From the NCBI RefSeq assembly GCF_013256425.1, contig NZ_CP053904.1:2604001-2668000 (forward strand): DNA of 64,000 bases, read 5' to 3'. The position numbers and the translations under genes are program-made. Within the stretch, counting starts at the first letter, position 1, and every line of letters begins with the position of its first letter. Origin of the DNA: Hymenobacter sp. BRD67. GTDB lineage: Bacteria; Bacteroidota; Bacteroidia; Cytophagales; Hymenobacteraceae. The notes under the pieces are model-generated. The model was given only the letters and a program-made list of their open reading frames with translations, did no database searches and was not told the origin of the DNA. This document shows, piece after piece, positions 19,099 through 28,197 of this stretch.

Positions 19099-20835
19099 AT
19101 GACCTACTACCACGTTTCTTTCGAGAATCCGCTCACGTTTTACCTCCAGGTTCAGCTCATGGTAGAGGTGCCGGCCGAGGCCACCGGCCCGCTGGCCCTG
19201 CAGCTGCCGGCGTGGCGGCCCGGCCGCTACGAAATCCAGAACTTCGGCCAGAAGATTCAGCACATGGAGTTTAGCGATGCCGAAACCGACGAGCTCCTGC
19301 CCTACCGCAAAGTCACGAAAGACCGCTGGGAAGTGAGCGGCGCAGCTGGCCGCAGCGTGCGGGCGCGCTACAATTTTTATGCCCACCAGATGGACGCCGG
19401 CGGCTCGTGGCTCGATGCTACCCAGCTGTACCTCAACCCGGTGCAGGCGCTGCTTTACGCCGAGGGCCACCAGGAGCTACCCTGCCAGCTTACCCTGGAT
19501 TTGCCGGCCGACTGGCGCCTCGCTTGCGGGCTGCCCCAAACGCTGCCCAATACCCTGCAAGCCGCCAACTTCGACCAGCTGGCCGATGCGCCGCTCATTG
19601 CCAGCCCTACCATTCAGCACGAGCAGTACGAGGCGGGCGGCCTGCCCTTCCACGTGTGGGCGCAGGGCGACGAGGCGGTAGTCAACTGGCCCCGGCTGCT
19701 GGCCGACTTCAAGGCCTTTTCGGAAGAGCAGCTGACGCTCTTCGGCGGCTTTCCGGTGACCGAATACCACTTCCTGAACCAGTTTTTGCCCTATAAGCAC
19801 TACCACGGCGTGGAGCACCACAACTCGACCGTGATTGTGCTGGGGCCGGCCGAGCAGCTTATGCAGGAAAGCCTATATAAGGAGCTGCTGGGCGTGAGCT
19901 GCCACGAGCTGTTTCATACCTGGAACATCAAAGCCATCCGGCCCGCCGAGATGCAGCCCTACGATTACAGCCGCGAGAATTATTTCCGCACCTGCTACAT
20001 AGCCGAAGGTATTACTACCTACTATGGCGAATACCTGCTGGCGCGCAGCCACGTGCGTACGCCGGCGCAGTATTTTGAGGAGCTGAACACCGTGCTGCAC
20101 AAGCACTACGCCGATGCCGGCGGCCATAACCTTTCGCTGGCTGATGCCAGCATGGACCTCTGGCTCGACGGCTACAAGCCCGGCGTGCCCGACCGCAAAG
20201 TGAGCGTGTATCACAAAGGCGCGCTGGCGGCGCTGCTGCTCGACCTGACCCTGCGGCAGCTGCACGGCCACGCCCGCAGCCTCGACGACGTAATGCGCCG
20301 CCTCTATGAAGAATTCGGCAAAACCGGCAAGGGCTACACTGACGAGGACTACGTGCGCGTGGTAACCGAAGTAGCCGGCCGCAAGATGCAGGTGTATTTC
20401 GACAAGTTTATCAACGGCACCGCGCCCCTGCAAGAGCCACTCGACAAGGCCCTGCACACCGTAGGCTGCCAGCTGGTGGCTTACGAAAACGCCTCGGCCG
20501 CCGAAGGAAAATTTGGCTTCCGCACGGTGGTAAAAAACGAGCGTACCGAAGTGACGTACATCTGGCCCGGCTCGCCGGCCGCCGCAGCCCTTACTGTTGA
20601 TGATGAGCTGGTAGCCATCAACGGCCGCCGGGTTGAGTCAAACTTACAAAGCCTGCTCAGCACCGACGCACCGCACTACGAAGTCGCGGTATTCCGTCAG
20701 AACCGCTTATTGCTGGTGGAGCTGGCCGCGCAGCCGGGCATTTCGTTCGGCCCCCGCTACGCGGTAGAAAAGCTAGCCGAAGCTGATGAGGCGCAGAAGG
20801 CCGGCTTTCGAAATTGGCTAGGGTGGGATTTTTAA
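19099..20835 (+). CDS. M61-family metallopeptidase with C-terminal PDZ domain
   Basis: 578 residues. The N-terminal beta domain starts MTYYHVSFENPLTFYL. The catalytic zinc motif is CHELFHTWNIKAIRP, with HELFH at residues 269-273 and a later conserved Glu in CYIAEGITTYYGEY. A PDZ-like segment at the C-terminus includes TYIWPGSPAAAALTVDDELVAINGRRV. Family members are glycyl aminopeptidases. No clear signal peptide is seen, so it may be cytoplasmic. It is a single gene, divergent from rpmH. The gene ends 45 bases before an IS5-type insertion and is not damaged by it. Confidence 0.93.
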   Translation: MTYYHVSFENPLTFYLQVQLMVEVPAEATGPLALQLPAWRPGRYEIQNFGQKIQHMEFSDAETDELLPYRKVTKDRWEVSGAAGRSVRARYNFYAHQMDAGGSWLDATQLYLNPVQALLYAEGHQELPCQLTLDLPADWRLACGLPQTLPNTLQAANFDQLADAPLIASPTIQHEQYEAGGLPFHVWAQGDEAVVNWPRLLADFKAFSEEQLTLFGGFPVTEYHFLNQFLPYKHYHGVEHHNSTVIVLGPAEQLMQESLYKELLGVSCHELFHTWNIKAIRPAEMQPYDYSRENYFRTCYIAEGITTYYGEYLLARSHVRTPAQYFEELNTVLHKHYADAGGHNLSLADASMDLWLDGYKPGVPDRKVSVYHKGALAALLLDLTLRQLHGHARSLDDVMRRLYEEFGKTGKGYTDEDYVRVVTEVAGRKMQVYFDKFINGTAPLQEPLDKALHTVGCQLVAYENASAAEGKFGFRTVVKNERTEVTYIWPGSPAAAALTVDDELVAINGRRVESNLQSLLSTDAPHYEVAVFRQNRLLLVELAAQPGISFGPRYAVEKLAEADEAQKAGFRNWLGWDF

Positions 20836-20880
20836 ATCGCGGATTTTGCCAATTCAATTGTTATTCCTACAACAGCTCTT

Positions 20881-21811
20881 GAAGCTGTTTAGGAAGTAGG
20901 CGAGCGACCAATTCTGCGCAGCAGTAGCACGGTAAAGGCCAGCCAGTGAAACGCCAGCCAGGTATGCAGGCAGGTTTCAAAGCGCACGAGTAGCGTTTTG
21001 AAGCCGTCGAGCCAGGCGTTGAGTTGCTCAATAACCTGTCGGCGGCGGTAGAGTTCGGGGTCAAACAGGGTATCATCGTCGATTTGCCAGTCGGCCGAAC
21101 GCCGGTTGCGCGGGATGTTGACCTCAATATCGCGGTGGGCACAGGCCTGGCGTAAGCTGTTGACATCAAAGGCTTTGTCGGCGTTCAGAAACAAGCCTTG
21201 CAGGCACAGGTCCGCCTGCTCCAACGTTTGGCAAAGCTCGCCAAAGACGGCTTCCAGCTCAAACGTATCGTGGTGCTGCCCGGCCTGGGGCGTGGCCAGG
21301 GCCAGCGGCTGGCCCTGGTTGTCGGCCAGGAACAGGGCGTTGGTGGTGCGCGCCGCTTTGCGGCCCTGGTAGCCCACGGCCACCCCGCCGTTCTTGGCCG
21401 GTGTGTGGCTGCCGTCGAGTTGCACGCTGGAGAGGTCGAGCAAGCGGCGGTGTAGGCGCAAGAGCGTCAGCCACAGCTTTTTCCAGGCCCTTGTTTGCTC
21501 CAGGTGTGGAAATGATAGTACACCCCCTGCCAACTCAGGGGCTCGCCGCTGAATAGGGCGGCCACCGGTAGCCAGCGCCACTGACAGCCGGTTTTGAGTT
21601 TGTAGAGAATGGCGCCCACCACCTCGGCCGGAGCCACGCGCCGCCGCCGGCCCTGGCTGGGAAAGGGTAAATAGGGCAGTAGCCAGGTCACGATGATATC
21701 TTTGGAGAGGACTTCCACGGGCAGGCGTAAGAAACTTGGTTGGGTCGCACCCCAAATTTCTCTCCGCCGTGGGAGTCTTTTTTGTTTCCAGCCTACTTCC
21801 TAAACAGCTTC
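20881..21811. mobile_element. IS5-family insertion sequence
   Basis: A 931-bp element with perfect 21-bp terminal inverted repeats at 20881-20901 and 21791-21811, flanked by a CTT direct repeat (20878-20880 and 21812-21814) that looks like the target duplication. It contains one DDE transposase read on the minus strand in two frames. The short duplication and the two-frame gene fit the IS427-type group of IS5. The clean ends suggest a fairly recent insertion. Confidence 0.9.
20889..21718 (-). CDS. IS5-family transposase, in two frames
   Basis: The N-terminal part (from the ATG at 21718, MEVLSKDIIVTW) carries the family's DUF4096-type block ILYKLKTGCQWRWLP and SWQGVYYHFHTWSK. The catalytic part is in the -1 frame and ends at 20889. 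It has the DDE residues in SSVQLDGSHTPAKNGG, LFLNADKAFD and RRRQVIEQLNAWLDGFKTL. The frames meet at an A5G run on the minus strand (T5 at 21478-21482). Either -1 programmed slippage makes the full protein, as in the IS427 group, or one A is missing from the assembly. The fused product would be about 276 residues. Confidence 0.85.
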
Positions 21812-21831
21812 CTTATCAGTAGTCTGGCAGT

Positions 21832-21882
21832 AATGAAGTATAAAGCCCCGCTGATATCCTCAGCGGGGCTTTATACTTCATT
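21832..21882. terminator. Long perfect-arm terminator hairpin
   Basis: Two 23-base arms pair perfectly around a TATCC loop. The core is AAAGCCCCGCTGA / TCAGCGGGGCTTT. It follows the stop of the disordered protein gene on the minus strand. Confidence 0.8.
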
Positions 21883-21891
21883 CTTCGAAAT

Positions 21892-22194
21892 CTAGTCAGC
21901 GTGGCTACCAGGGCCCTTTTTGGGACTATTGGTATCTATCGACATGGGGCTGTTGCCCTGCGGGTTGCTACGGGGCTTGTTGGCCTGCGTGTGGCGGGTT
22001 TCGTTAGCGTTGCCGCCGGGCGTGTTGCCGCGGGTCTGGTTGCCCTGCTGCGTTAGCTCACTCTGGTTGAGGTTCTGATTGGTAGTGCTGTCAACGTGCT
22101 CACCGGCAGCGTGGTCGCCTTTGTGATGGTGGGCATTGTCAAATGGGTTTACCGAAGGCTTATCAGCAGCGAGGTTATCTTGTTTCTTTGACAT
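21892..22194 (-). CDS. Small disordered hydrophilic protein
   Basis: 100 residues, rich in Asn, Gln, His, Gly and Pro, with almost no hydrophobic residues. Segments include NAHHHKGDHAAGEH, NQNLNQSELTQQGNQT and PGGNANETRHTQANKP. No domain is recognised. Composition resembles hydrophilin or stress-protective proteins, but that is inference. It has its own strong terminator, which supports a real transcript, and sits alone between an IS5 element and a thioredoxin gene. Confidence 0.6.
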   Translation of the reverse strand: MSKKQDNLAADKPSVNPFDNAHHHKGDHAAGEHVDSTTNQNLNQSELTQQGNQTRGNTPGGNANETRHTQANKPRSNPQGNSPMSIDTNSPKKGPGSHAD

Positions 22195-22308
22195 GGCTAG
22201 GGCACGATTAAGGTGGGATTACTCTTCGCCTCCTTGTACCGCGATGCCCGCGCTGGGGTTGCTATTCTGCCCGCTTCTCGTTTAAATACCCCACTATTTT
22301 CGGTGGGC

Positions 22309-22911
22309 TCAGTTAGCTAATTTCTCCAGCGCTGTCCGAAACTCCGGGGTATCATAATCGGCCATGCCGTCGTGGCGGTCGGCCAGCTGGCCGCTGGGCG
22401 TGAGCACGATAGTAGACGGAATCGAGGGCGAGTCGAAGGGCGCAGGCAGCGGCGCAGCTGGAAAATAAACCGGCATAGTATACCCTCTGCGCTTCAGCAA
22501 GGCCCGCGCCTTGTTGGGGTTGGCATCGAGCGAAATCAGCACGAAGGCCACTTTAGCGGTATCCGTTTTTTGGTAGAGGCCTTGCAGACCGGGCATTTCG
22601 GCCAGGCAGGGCGGGCACCAGCTGGCCCATAGATTGACGAGCACGACCTTGCCCGCAAACCGGCGCAGGTTGGTGGGGCGGCCATCGAGCGTGTAGAGCG
22701 GCAGCGGGTGTGGGTAGTCGCGGCGCTCGCTGGCAAACTGCACCGGCACTGCTGCCGGGCGCGTGGGCGGTGTGGCCCGCCACAGCCCCGTAGCCAGCAG
22801 CCCACGCTGAAGCGTACTCAACACGGGCTGACGCAGGCCGGTCGTCATTACCACCGCAAAGGCTGCGAAGAAAAAGATTTCGCCTCTGTTTTGGCGCAGC
22901 CAGGTTGGCAT
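22309..22911 (-). CDS. TlpA-like membrane-anchored thioredoxin
   Basis: 200 residues. An N-terminal hydrophobic segment (GEIFFFAAFAVVMTTGL) anchors it with the thioredoxin domain outside. The redox motif is NLWASWCPPCLAEMPGL (CPPC). The ending EFRTALEKL and the TIVLTPSGQLADRHDG segment with its cis-Pro region fit the AhpC/TSA-thioredoxin family of TlpA and ResA. Likely role: disulfide reduction in the periplasm, for example during cytochrome maturation. No cytochrome genes are nearby, so the partner is unknown. Confidence 0.88.
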   Translation of the reverse strand: MPTWLRQNRGEIFFFAAFAVVMTTGLRQPVLSTLQRGLLATGLWRATPPTRPAAVPVQFASERRDYPHPLPLYTLDGRPTNLRRFAGKVVLVNLWASWCPPCLAEMPGLQGLYQKTDTAKVAFVLISLDANPNKARALLKRRGYTMPVYFPAAPLPAPFDSPSIPSTIVLTPSGQLADRHDGMADYDTPEFRTALEKLAN

Positions 22912-22949
22912 AAGCTAAAAACCATTTAAATTATTTCCGAATAAAAAAG

Positions 22950-23046
22950 AACGTCAGGCTGAGCTTGTCGAAGCATTCTGGTCGCTTCAGTGGACTACTA
23001 CTCCAACTGCGCGGGCAAGATGCTTCGATTAGCTCGGCCTGACGTT
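22950..23046. repeat. Imperfect inverted repeat, MITE/REP-like family A
   Basis: Arms of 27 bases (22950-22976 and 23020-23046) match with three mismatches. The outer end reads AACGTCAGGCTGAGCTTGTC. The element is non-coding, between the thioredoxin and PfkB genes. A related element is at 48872-48962. Confidence 0.75.
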
Positions 23047-23070
23047 CCGGATAATTTCTTGATGCCGTTG

Positions 23071-24000
23071 TTAGGCTACTACGCTGGCGGGCTGCACTTT
23101 CACCAGCTCCTCGAACTGCGCCTCGCGGGCTTCGATTTCCTCCTGCGTAAGGTTGAGCAGCCGCTCGGTGCCAAACTTCTCTACGCAGAACGAGGCCATG
23201 GCCGAGCCGTGGATAACGGCACGCTTTACGTTCTCAAACGAGCAGTCGTCGGTGGCCGAGATGTGGCCGATAAAGCCGCCCGCAAAGGTGTCGCCGGCGC
23301 CAGTGGGGTCAAATACCTCTTCCAGCGGCAGGGCCGGCGCGTAGAATACCTTATTCTTGTGGAAAAGCAGCGCGCCGTGCTCGCCTTTCTTGATAATCAA
23401 AAACTTAGGGCCAAAAGCCAGAATCTTACGGGCCGCCTTCACCAGCGAGTACTCGCCCGAGAGCTGCCGTGCTTCCTCGTCGTTGATGCTGAGCACGTCG
23501 ACCATCTCGATGGTAGCCAGCAGCTCATCAGGGGCCACATCCATCCAGAAGTTCATGGTGTCGAGCACGATGAGCTTGGGGCGGTTTACGAGGCGCTGCA
23601 CCACCAGGCGTTGCACCTGCGGGGCCAGGTTGCCGAGCATCAGGTATTTGCAATCCTGGTAAGCGTCGGGAATAATCGGGTCAAACGAGCCGAGCACGTT
23701 CAGCTCCGTAGTAATCGTTTCGCGCGAGTTGAGGTCTTTGTTATACTTACCCGACCAGAAAAACGACTTCTCATCGGCCTTGATTTGCAGGCCCTCGGTA
23801 TTCACCCCGTGCTCTTCCAGCGTCAGAATATCAGACTGCGGGAAGTCGCCGCCCACTACCGCTACCAGGTTTACCGGCTTGGTCGAGTACGAAGCCGAGA
23901 GGCTGATGTAAGTAGCTGCGCCACCGATGATTTTGTCGGTTTTGCCAAAGGGAGTTTCCAGGGCGTCGAAGGCCACGGAGCCGATAACGAGCAGACTCAT
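23071..24000 (-). CDS. PfkB-family carbohydrate or nucleoside kinase
   Basis: 309 residues of ribokinase fold. The N-terminal GSVAFDALETPFGKTDKIIGGAATY binds substrate, and the C-terminal signature DPTGAGDTFAGGFIG holds the catalytic Asp and anion hole. KFLIIKKGEHGALLF is also typical. The substrate cannot be fixed: Bacteroidota members of this type are annotated as adenosine-, sugar- or ribokinase-like. It is a single gene, with tRNA-His 98 bases upstream on the same strand. Confidence 0.9.
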   Translation of the reverse strand: MSLLVIGSVAFDALETPFGKTDKIIGGAATYISLSASYSTKPVNLVAVVGGDFPQSDILTLEEHGVNTEGLQIKADEKSFFWSGKYNKDLNSRETITTELNVLGSFDPIIPDAYQDCKYLMLGNLAPQVQRLVVQRLVNRPKLIVLDTMNFWMDVAPDELLATIEMVDVLSINDEEARQLSGEYSLVKAARKILAFGPKFLIIKKGEHGALLFHKNKVFYAPALPLEEVFDPTGAGDTFAGGFIGHISATDDCSFENVKRAVIHGSAMASFCVEKFGTERLLNLTQEEIEAREAQFEELVKVQPASVVA

Positions 24001-24060
24001 TGCGAGTAATTAGAGGAGTAGAAAATGGATGCTTGGCTAAGCAACTATGCAAATAACAAA

Positions 24061-24093
24061 AAAAGTCCCCGGATTCGCATCCAGGGACTTTTG
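24061..24093 (-). terminator. Terminator after tRNA-His
   Basis: A hairpin AAAAGTCCC...GGGACTTTT lies just past the tRNA 3' end on the minus strand, with a T run following. Confidence 0.75.
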
Positions 24094-24097
24094 CGAG

Positions 24098-24172
<75 letters not shown>

Positions 24173-24190
24173 GTGTGGTGGTTTGTGGGG

Positions 24191-24220
24191 CAAAGATACG
24201 GCTGGGAATGTTTTTTGCAA
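24191..24220 (-). promoter_or_regulatory. Promoter of tRNA-His
   Basis: On the minus strand a TTG (24220-24218), a 19-base spacer and TATCTTTG (24198-24191) end 18 bases before the tRNA. This is a near-ideal Bacteroidota promoter. Confidence 0.75.
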
Positions 24221-24398
24221 GGTTTTCAACCAAAAAACATCACCCTTGGCGTGCGTAGCGCCCCAGAATGAGGCAATCGCGCCCGAATAATACCCGCGCC
24301 CGGCATTCGGTCGGGGTTCGGGAGCAACAGCCGGGCCAGCTCACCTTACCAAATGTTGTTTAGCCTCCCGCGCAGCAAAATAGCCCGACCTTTGCCAA

Positions 24399-25820
24399 AT
24401 GGATACCCCCGCCGCGTTCGCCGATTTTAAGCTCAATAAGCAATTACTCAATGCCGTAGCCGAGGCTGGCTTTACCGAGCCTACGCCGGTGCAGCTCCAG
24501 ACTATTCCGCTGCTGCTGGCCGGGCACGACGTGCTGGGCATCGCCCAGACCGGCACTGGCAAAACGGCCGCTTTTGGCTTGCCGCTGCTCATGAAAGTAA
24601 AATACGCGCAGGGCGAGCACCCCCGCGCCCTGATACTCGCCCCTACCCGCGAGCTGGCCATTCAGCTGGAAAAGCACCTGAAGGCGCTGGCAACATATAC
24701 AGATTTGCGAATATTTGCTATCTACGGCGGGCTGGGGCCCAAGACGCAGATTGAGACGATAAAGGCGGGCCTTGACATCCTGATTGCCACCCCCGGCCGC
24801 CTGATGGAGATTTACCTGAAGGGCGACCTCGTGCTCAAGAACCTGACTACGCTGGTGCTCGATGAGGCCGATAAGATGATGGACATGGGCTTTATGCCCC
24901 AGATTCGGCGCATCCTGGAGATTATTCCGCGCAAGCGTCAGAATGTGCTGTTTTCGGCCACTATGCCCGAGCGCGTGACGGTGCTGAGTGAGGAATTTCT
25001 GGAGTTTCCGGTGCGGGTGGAAGTAACGCCGCCCGCCCAAACAGCCCAGACCATTACCCAGAGCCTGTACGAAGTGCCCAACCTGGCCACCAAGATAAAT
25101 CTGCTCGAATACCTGCTGCACCGCGACGCGGCCGAGATGACGCGGGTAATGCTGTTTGCCCGCACCAAGGAAAACGCCGACGAGGTAGCCCGCTTTTTGC
25201 AGCGCAAAGCGCCCGTGGGCGAGGTGCGCGTGATTCACGGCAACAAGGGCCAGAACGCCCGCCTCAACAGCATGGATGCTTTTAAGGAGGGTAGTATTCG
25301 CTACCTGGTGGCTACCGATGTGGCGGCGCGCGGCATCGACGTGCCGCAGGTAAGCCACGTCATCAATTTCGACGTGCCGCTGATTTATGACGACTACGTG
25401 CACCGCATTGGGCGCACGGGGCGGGCGCGGCACACGGGCGCGGCCATCACCTTCGCCAACCCGGCCGAGCGCCAGCACATCGAGCGCATTGAGGAGATGA
25501 TTCGGCAGGAGATTCCGCTGCTGCCCATTCCGGAGGAAGTGGAGATTACGAATACGCCTTTTGTCGAAGGCCAGCAGCACGCCCGCGTGCTCGACGAGCA
25601 GCGCCGCCGCCAGGACCCCGAGTTTAAAGGGTCATTTCACGAAAAGAAGGAGTGGATAAAGCCCGGCGTGACCATCGACAAGCGCACCGGCAAGCCTTTT
25701 GAGGAAGGCAAGCACCACAAGAAAAGCCAGAAAGGCAACAAGAAGAACCCCGGCAAGAAGGGCGCTTCGGCACCCGCTATGAAGGCTATCAACGCCCGGC
25801 CCCGGCGGCGCAGCAGCTGA
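24399..25820 (+). CDS. DEAD-box ATP-dependent RNA helicase
   Basis: 473 residues with all core motifs in order: Q-motif region PTPVQLQTIPLL, motif I AQTGTGKT, PTRELA, TPGRL, DEAD, SAT, ATDVAARGIDVP and HRIGRTGR. The C-terminal tail from about residue 410 is basic (KKSQKGNKKNPGKKG, PRRRSS), typical of RhlE-like helicases that bind RNA. Probable roles are ribosome assembly or RNA decay, perhaps in the cold. It is a single gene, facing a small membrane protein gene with no clear terminator between them. Confidence 0.95.
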   Translation: MDTPAAFADFKLNKQLLNAVAEAGFTEPTPVQLQTIPLLLAGHDVLGIAQTGTGKTAAFGLPLLMKVKYAQGEHPRALILAPTRELAIQLEKHLKALATYTDLRIFAIYGGLGPKTQIETIKAGLDILIATPGRLMEIYLKGDLVLKNLTTLVLDEADKMMDMGFMPQIRRILEIIPRKRQNVLFSATMPERVTVLSEEFLEFPVRVEVTPPAQTAQTITQSLYEVPNLATKINLLEYLLHRDAAEMTRVMLFARTKENADEVARFLQRKAPVGEVRVIHGNKGQNARLNSMDAFKEGSIRYLVATDVAARGIDVPQVSHVINFDVPLIYDDYVHRIGRTGRARHTGAAITFANPAERQHIERIEEMIRQEIPLLPIPEEVEITNTPFVEGQQHARVLDEQRRRQDPEFKGSFHEKKEWIKPGVTIDKRTGKPFEEGKHHKKSQKGNKKNPGKKGASAPAMKAINARPRRRSS

Positions 25821-25848
25821 TGGAGGTAAAAGCTATAACTCTTACCCC

Positions 25849-26280
25849 CTAATGGTGCAGCATGTGCCCGATGCGGGTGCTGGCCAGCGTGAGTACGCCG
25901 CCCCAGAGCACGGCGCTCCAGAGCATGTGCAGCAGGATGCGCTGGCGCGGTACGCCCAGCAGCGTGGCAATGACGGTGCCGCCGATGGGCGAAAGCAAAA
26001 CAGGCGTGAGAAAAGCAATACCGCCCATCCCGAAGCGCTTAAATACTTTTATAATATTGCGCGAGCGCTTGGAAAACACCGGCACCCGGCGCAGGCGGCG
26101 CTGCTGCTGCCGGTGCAGCACCCAGGTGCGGCCCACCCCCGAGATAATAAATACGCTCGTCATCATGCCCGCCACCGTGAGGCCCAGCGTGGGCCAAAAT
26201 CCCAGGCCCATCTTGCTGCCCGCCAGCGGGCCGCCCAGAAACTTTATCGTGCTAAGCAGGAAAACGGTGGCAAGTTTCAT
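25849..26280 (-). CDS. Small integral membrane protein, unrecognised
   Basis: 143 residues from the ATG at 26280 (MKLATVFLLST). Three or four hydrophobic segments: LATVFLLSTIKFLGGPLAG, FWPTLGLTVAGMMTSVFII, MGGIAFLTPVLLSPIGGTVIA, and the C-terminal ILLHMLWSAVLWGGV. A basic loop (RQQQRRLRR) lies between the second and third. The pattern LSPIGGT / GVPRQRI recalls small-multidrug-export or SNARE-associated proteins, but I cannot assign a family. The frame is open further upstream, but this Met is the natural start. Confidence 0.6.
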   Translation of the reverse strand: MKLATVFLLSTIKFLGGPLAGSKMGLGFWPTLGLTVAGMMTSVFIISGVGRTWVLHRQQQRRLRRVPVFSKRSRNIIKVFKRFGMGGIAFLTPVLLSPIGGTVIATLLGVPRQRILLHMLWSAVLWGGVLTLASTRIGHMLHH

Positions 26281-26452
26281 AGCAAAGTGTAACACCGGCG
26301 CAGAATAATGAAAATCGACGGCTAATACAGTAAAAATGCGGCGAGCAGACTTGCAAACATACCTTGTTTCGTCCAAGCTGGTTTCTTTGTCGTTAAAAGC
26401 CGACCCACCCACTGTTAATGAAAATGCAACTTCCGGGCCGCTTTTAGCAGGG

Positions 26453-27154
26453 CTAAATCTTGCTGCCGAAGGCCAGGTCGCCGGCATCGCCGAGGCCGGG
26501 AACAATGTAGGCCTGCTCATTGAGCTTCTCATCGACGGCGGCTACCCAGAGCGTTGCCTCGGGTATTTCGCGCATTACGTAGGCGACGCCTTCGGGCGAG
26601 GCAATAACGGCCGCGATGTGCACCTGACGCGGCGTGCCGAAGCGCAGCATGGCCCGGTAGGTTTGCACCAGGCTTTTGCCGGTGGCCAGCATGGGGTCGG
26701 CCAGGATGAGCACGCGCTCGTCGAGGCGCGGGGCGGTGAGGTAGTCGAGCTGCACCTGCACCTGGGCCGTGCCCTCGATGCGGTAGGCCGCCGCAAACGC
26801 GCTTGGCGACTGGTCAAAGTAATTCAGGAAGCCCTGGTGAAAGGGCAGGCCGGCCCGCAGCACAGTCGCCAACACGGGAAAATCGCGCAGCAATTGACTG
26901 GCAGCTTCGCCGAGCGGCGTTTTTATGGCCTGCGGCGTGTAGCTGAGCTGGGCGCTGATGCGGGTAGCAATAATTTCGCCCAGCCGCTGAAGGTTACGCC
27001 GAAAGCGCAAACTGTCTTTTTGAATATCCACGTCGCGCAGCTCGGCCAAAAAATGATTGGCAATGCTGGGCTCGGCGCATACTACCCGCAGGCGTTCGGG
27101 GACCGTGGCAGCGGCCGGAACCAAGGCATCGAAAGAGGTTAGAGACGCATCCAT
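26453..27154 (-). CDS. upp: Uracil phosphoribosyltransferase
   Basis: 233 residues. The family blocks are FRRNLQRLGEIIATRIS, VLRAGLPFHQGFL, the PRPP loop ILADPMLATGKSL, and the uracil-binding C-terminus with AVDEKLNEQAYIVPGLGDAGDLAFG. It salvages uracil to UMP with PRPP, the anabolic counterpart of the uracil-degrading genes at 43-52 kb. It overlaps the FemAB-like gene upstream by 16 bases, which suggests co-transcription. Confidence 0.95.
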   Translation of the reverse strand: MDASLTSFDALVPAAATVPERLRVVCAEPSIANHFLAELRDVDIQKDSLRFRRNLQRLGEIIATRISAQLSYTPQAIKTPLGEAASQLLRDFPVLATVLRAGLPFHQGFLNYFDQSPSAFAAAYRIEGTAQVQVQLDYLTAPRLDERVLILADPMLATGKSLVQTYRAMLRFGTPRQVHIAAVIASPEGVAYVMREIPEATLWVAAVDEKLNEQAYIVPGLGDAGDLAFGSKI

Positions 27155-28083
27155 GTTGGAAACCAGGTTTTTTGGGTAAAAGTCAGGGCAGGATATGATA
27201 CGGGCCGTGCCCCGAAGTTGGCAAAGAAACGGGCGACACCCGGCAAAGTACCGCCTTCAAAATCGAAGACCTGCCCGGCCCGGCCCGCGTGCCGGCGCAG
27301 GGCATCGTCGAGCAGCAGCATAGGCGCCTTGGCGGCCCGCCCGGCCGGCGATACCGCCGCAAACAGGTAAATAACGCCCGCCGCGTGCCGAATAAACAGC
27401 GCCCCGGCTAGTAGCTCATTGGTGTCGGGGGCGCGAACCTGCCGCACTTCGGCTGCCCCGCGCGCCTGCGCCGCCTGCACCAGGCGGCGCAGGTGCACGT
27501 AGTGCCGCGGGTGCAGGCCCGTGTCGGCGGGACCGCGATACGACAAGAACAAATATATTATTTCTTCTATATTATAGCTTTCTGTTACGTACAGTGGCTG
27601 GGGCAGCTGCTGATTTTTGCGTAGTCGGCGGCGATACTCTGCCGTGTAGCCTTGCAGCAGCTCGGGGTAGCTGGCCTCCAGGCTCAGGTGATACGTGAGG
27701 CGCTCGGCGGCGGTAAAGCCCGGTGGCAGCGCCGGCAGCCTGGTAGCAGGGGCCAGCTGCTGGTAGAAGGAAAAGCAGGTTTGCCGAATAAAAGGCAGGT
27801 AATCGGCCAGCTCGCGGTACTGGCTGGCGGGCGTCAGCACCAGGCCCAGCTGCTGCGTAAACAGCGGCTGGTACCCCACCCGGCCCCACGGCCGCCACTT
27901 GGTGGGCAGCGGCAGCAGCGAGCGGTAGTCGCCGGCCGGCCCCAGCTCTACTACGGCGGCCCAGCGGCCGGCCGTGGCACGCAGCCACCACGCCTGAACA
28001 TAGGCCGGCGCGCCGGGGCTGGCCGCCACGCAGGCATCCCAGCGCACAAGGTCGAGGTCAGAAAACTGGAGCAGACGCAGCAC
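27139..28083 (-). CDS. FemAB/GNAT-like acyltransferase
   Basis: 314 residues, soluble. The sequence begins MLRLLQFSDLDLVRWDACV and continues with GYQPLFTQQLGLV, YRRRLRKNQQ, AGALFIRHAAGVIYLFAAVSP, LLLDDALRRHA and FDFEGGTLPGVARFFANFGA. These are hallmarks of the GNAT-like domain of the FemAB group found in Bacteroidota. The substrate is unknown. Its last codons overlap the start of upp. A base-level odd spot is an AT-rich patch near 27545-27590. Confidence 0.78.
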   Translation of the reverse strand: MLRLLQFSDLDLVRWDACVAASPGAPAYVQAWWLRATAGRWAAVVELGPAGDYRSLLPLPTKWRPWGRVGYQPLFTQQLGLVLTPASQYRELADYLPFIRQTCFSFYQQLAPATRLPALPPGFTAAERLTYHLSLEASYPELLQGYTAEYRRRLRKNQQLPQPLYVTESYNIEEIIYLFLSYRGPADTGLHPRHYVHLRRLVQAAQARGAAEVRQVRAPDTNELLAGALFIRHAAGVIYLFAAVSPAGRAAKAPMLLLDDALRRHAGRAGQVFDFEGGTLPGVARFFANFGARPVSYPALTFTQKTWFPTWMRL

Positions 28084-28197
28084 GGTAGCGGGGCGGCCGG
28101 GTACAAGCCGCGGCCAAAGGTCGGGGCCAAAAGCCGGGGCGGCCGCGGCCGACGTAAATTTGTGCAGCCTGCCCCCTTTCGGGTAGTTTTCTGGTTG

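Noticed and set aside
27652..28197. N-terminal extension of the Wzi/RemB-like gene
   Set aside because: It lies antisense to the FemAB-like gene; the natural start at 28198 gives a clean signal peptide.
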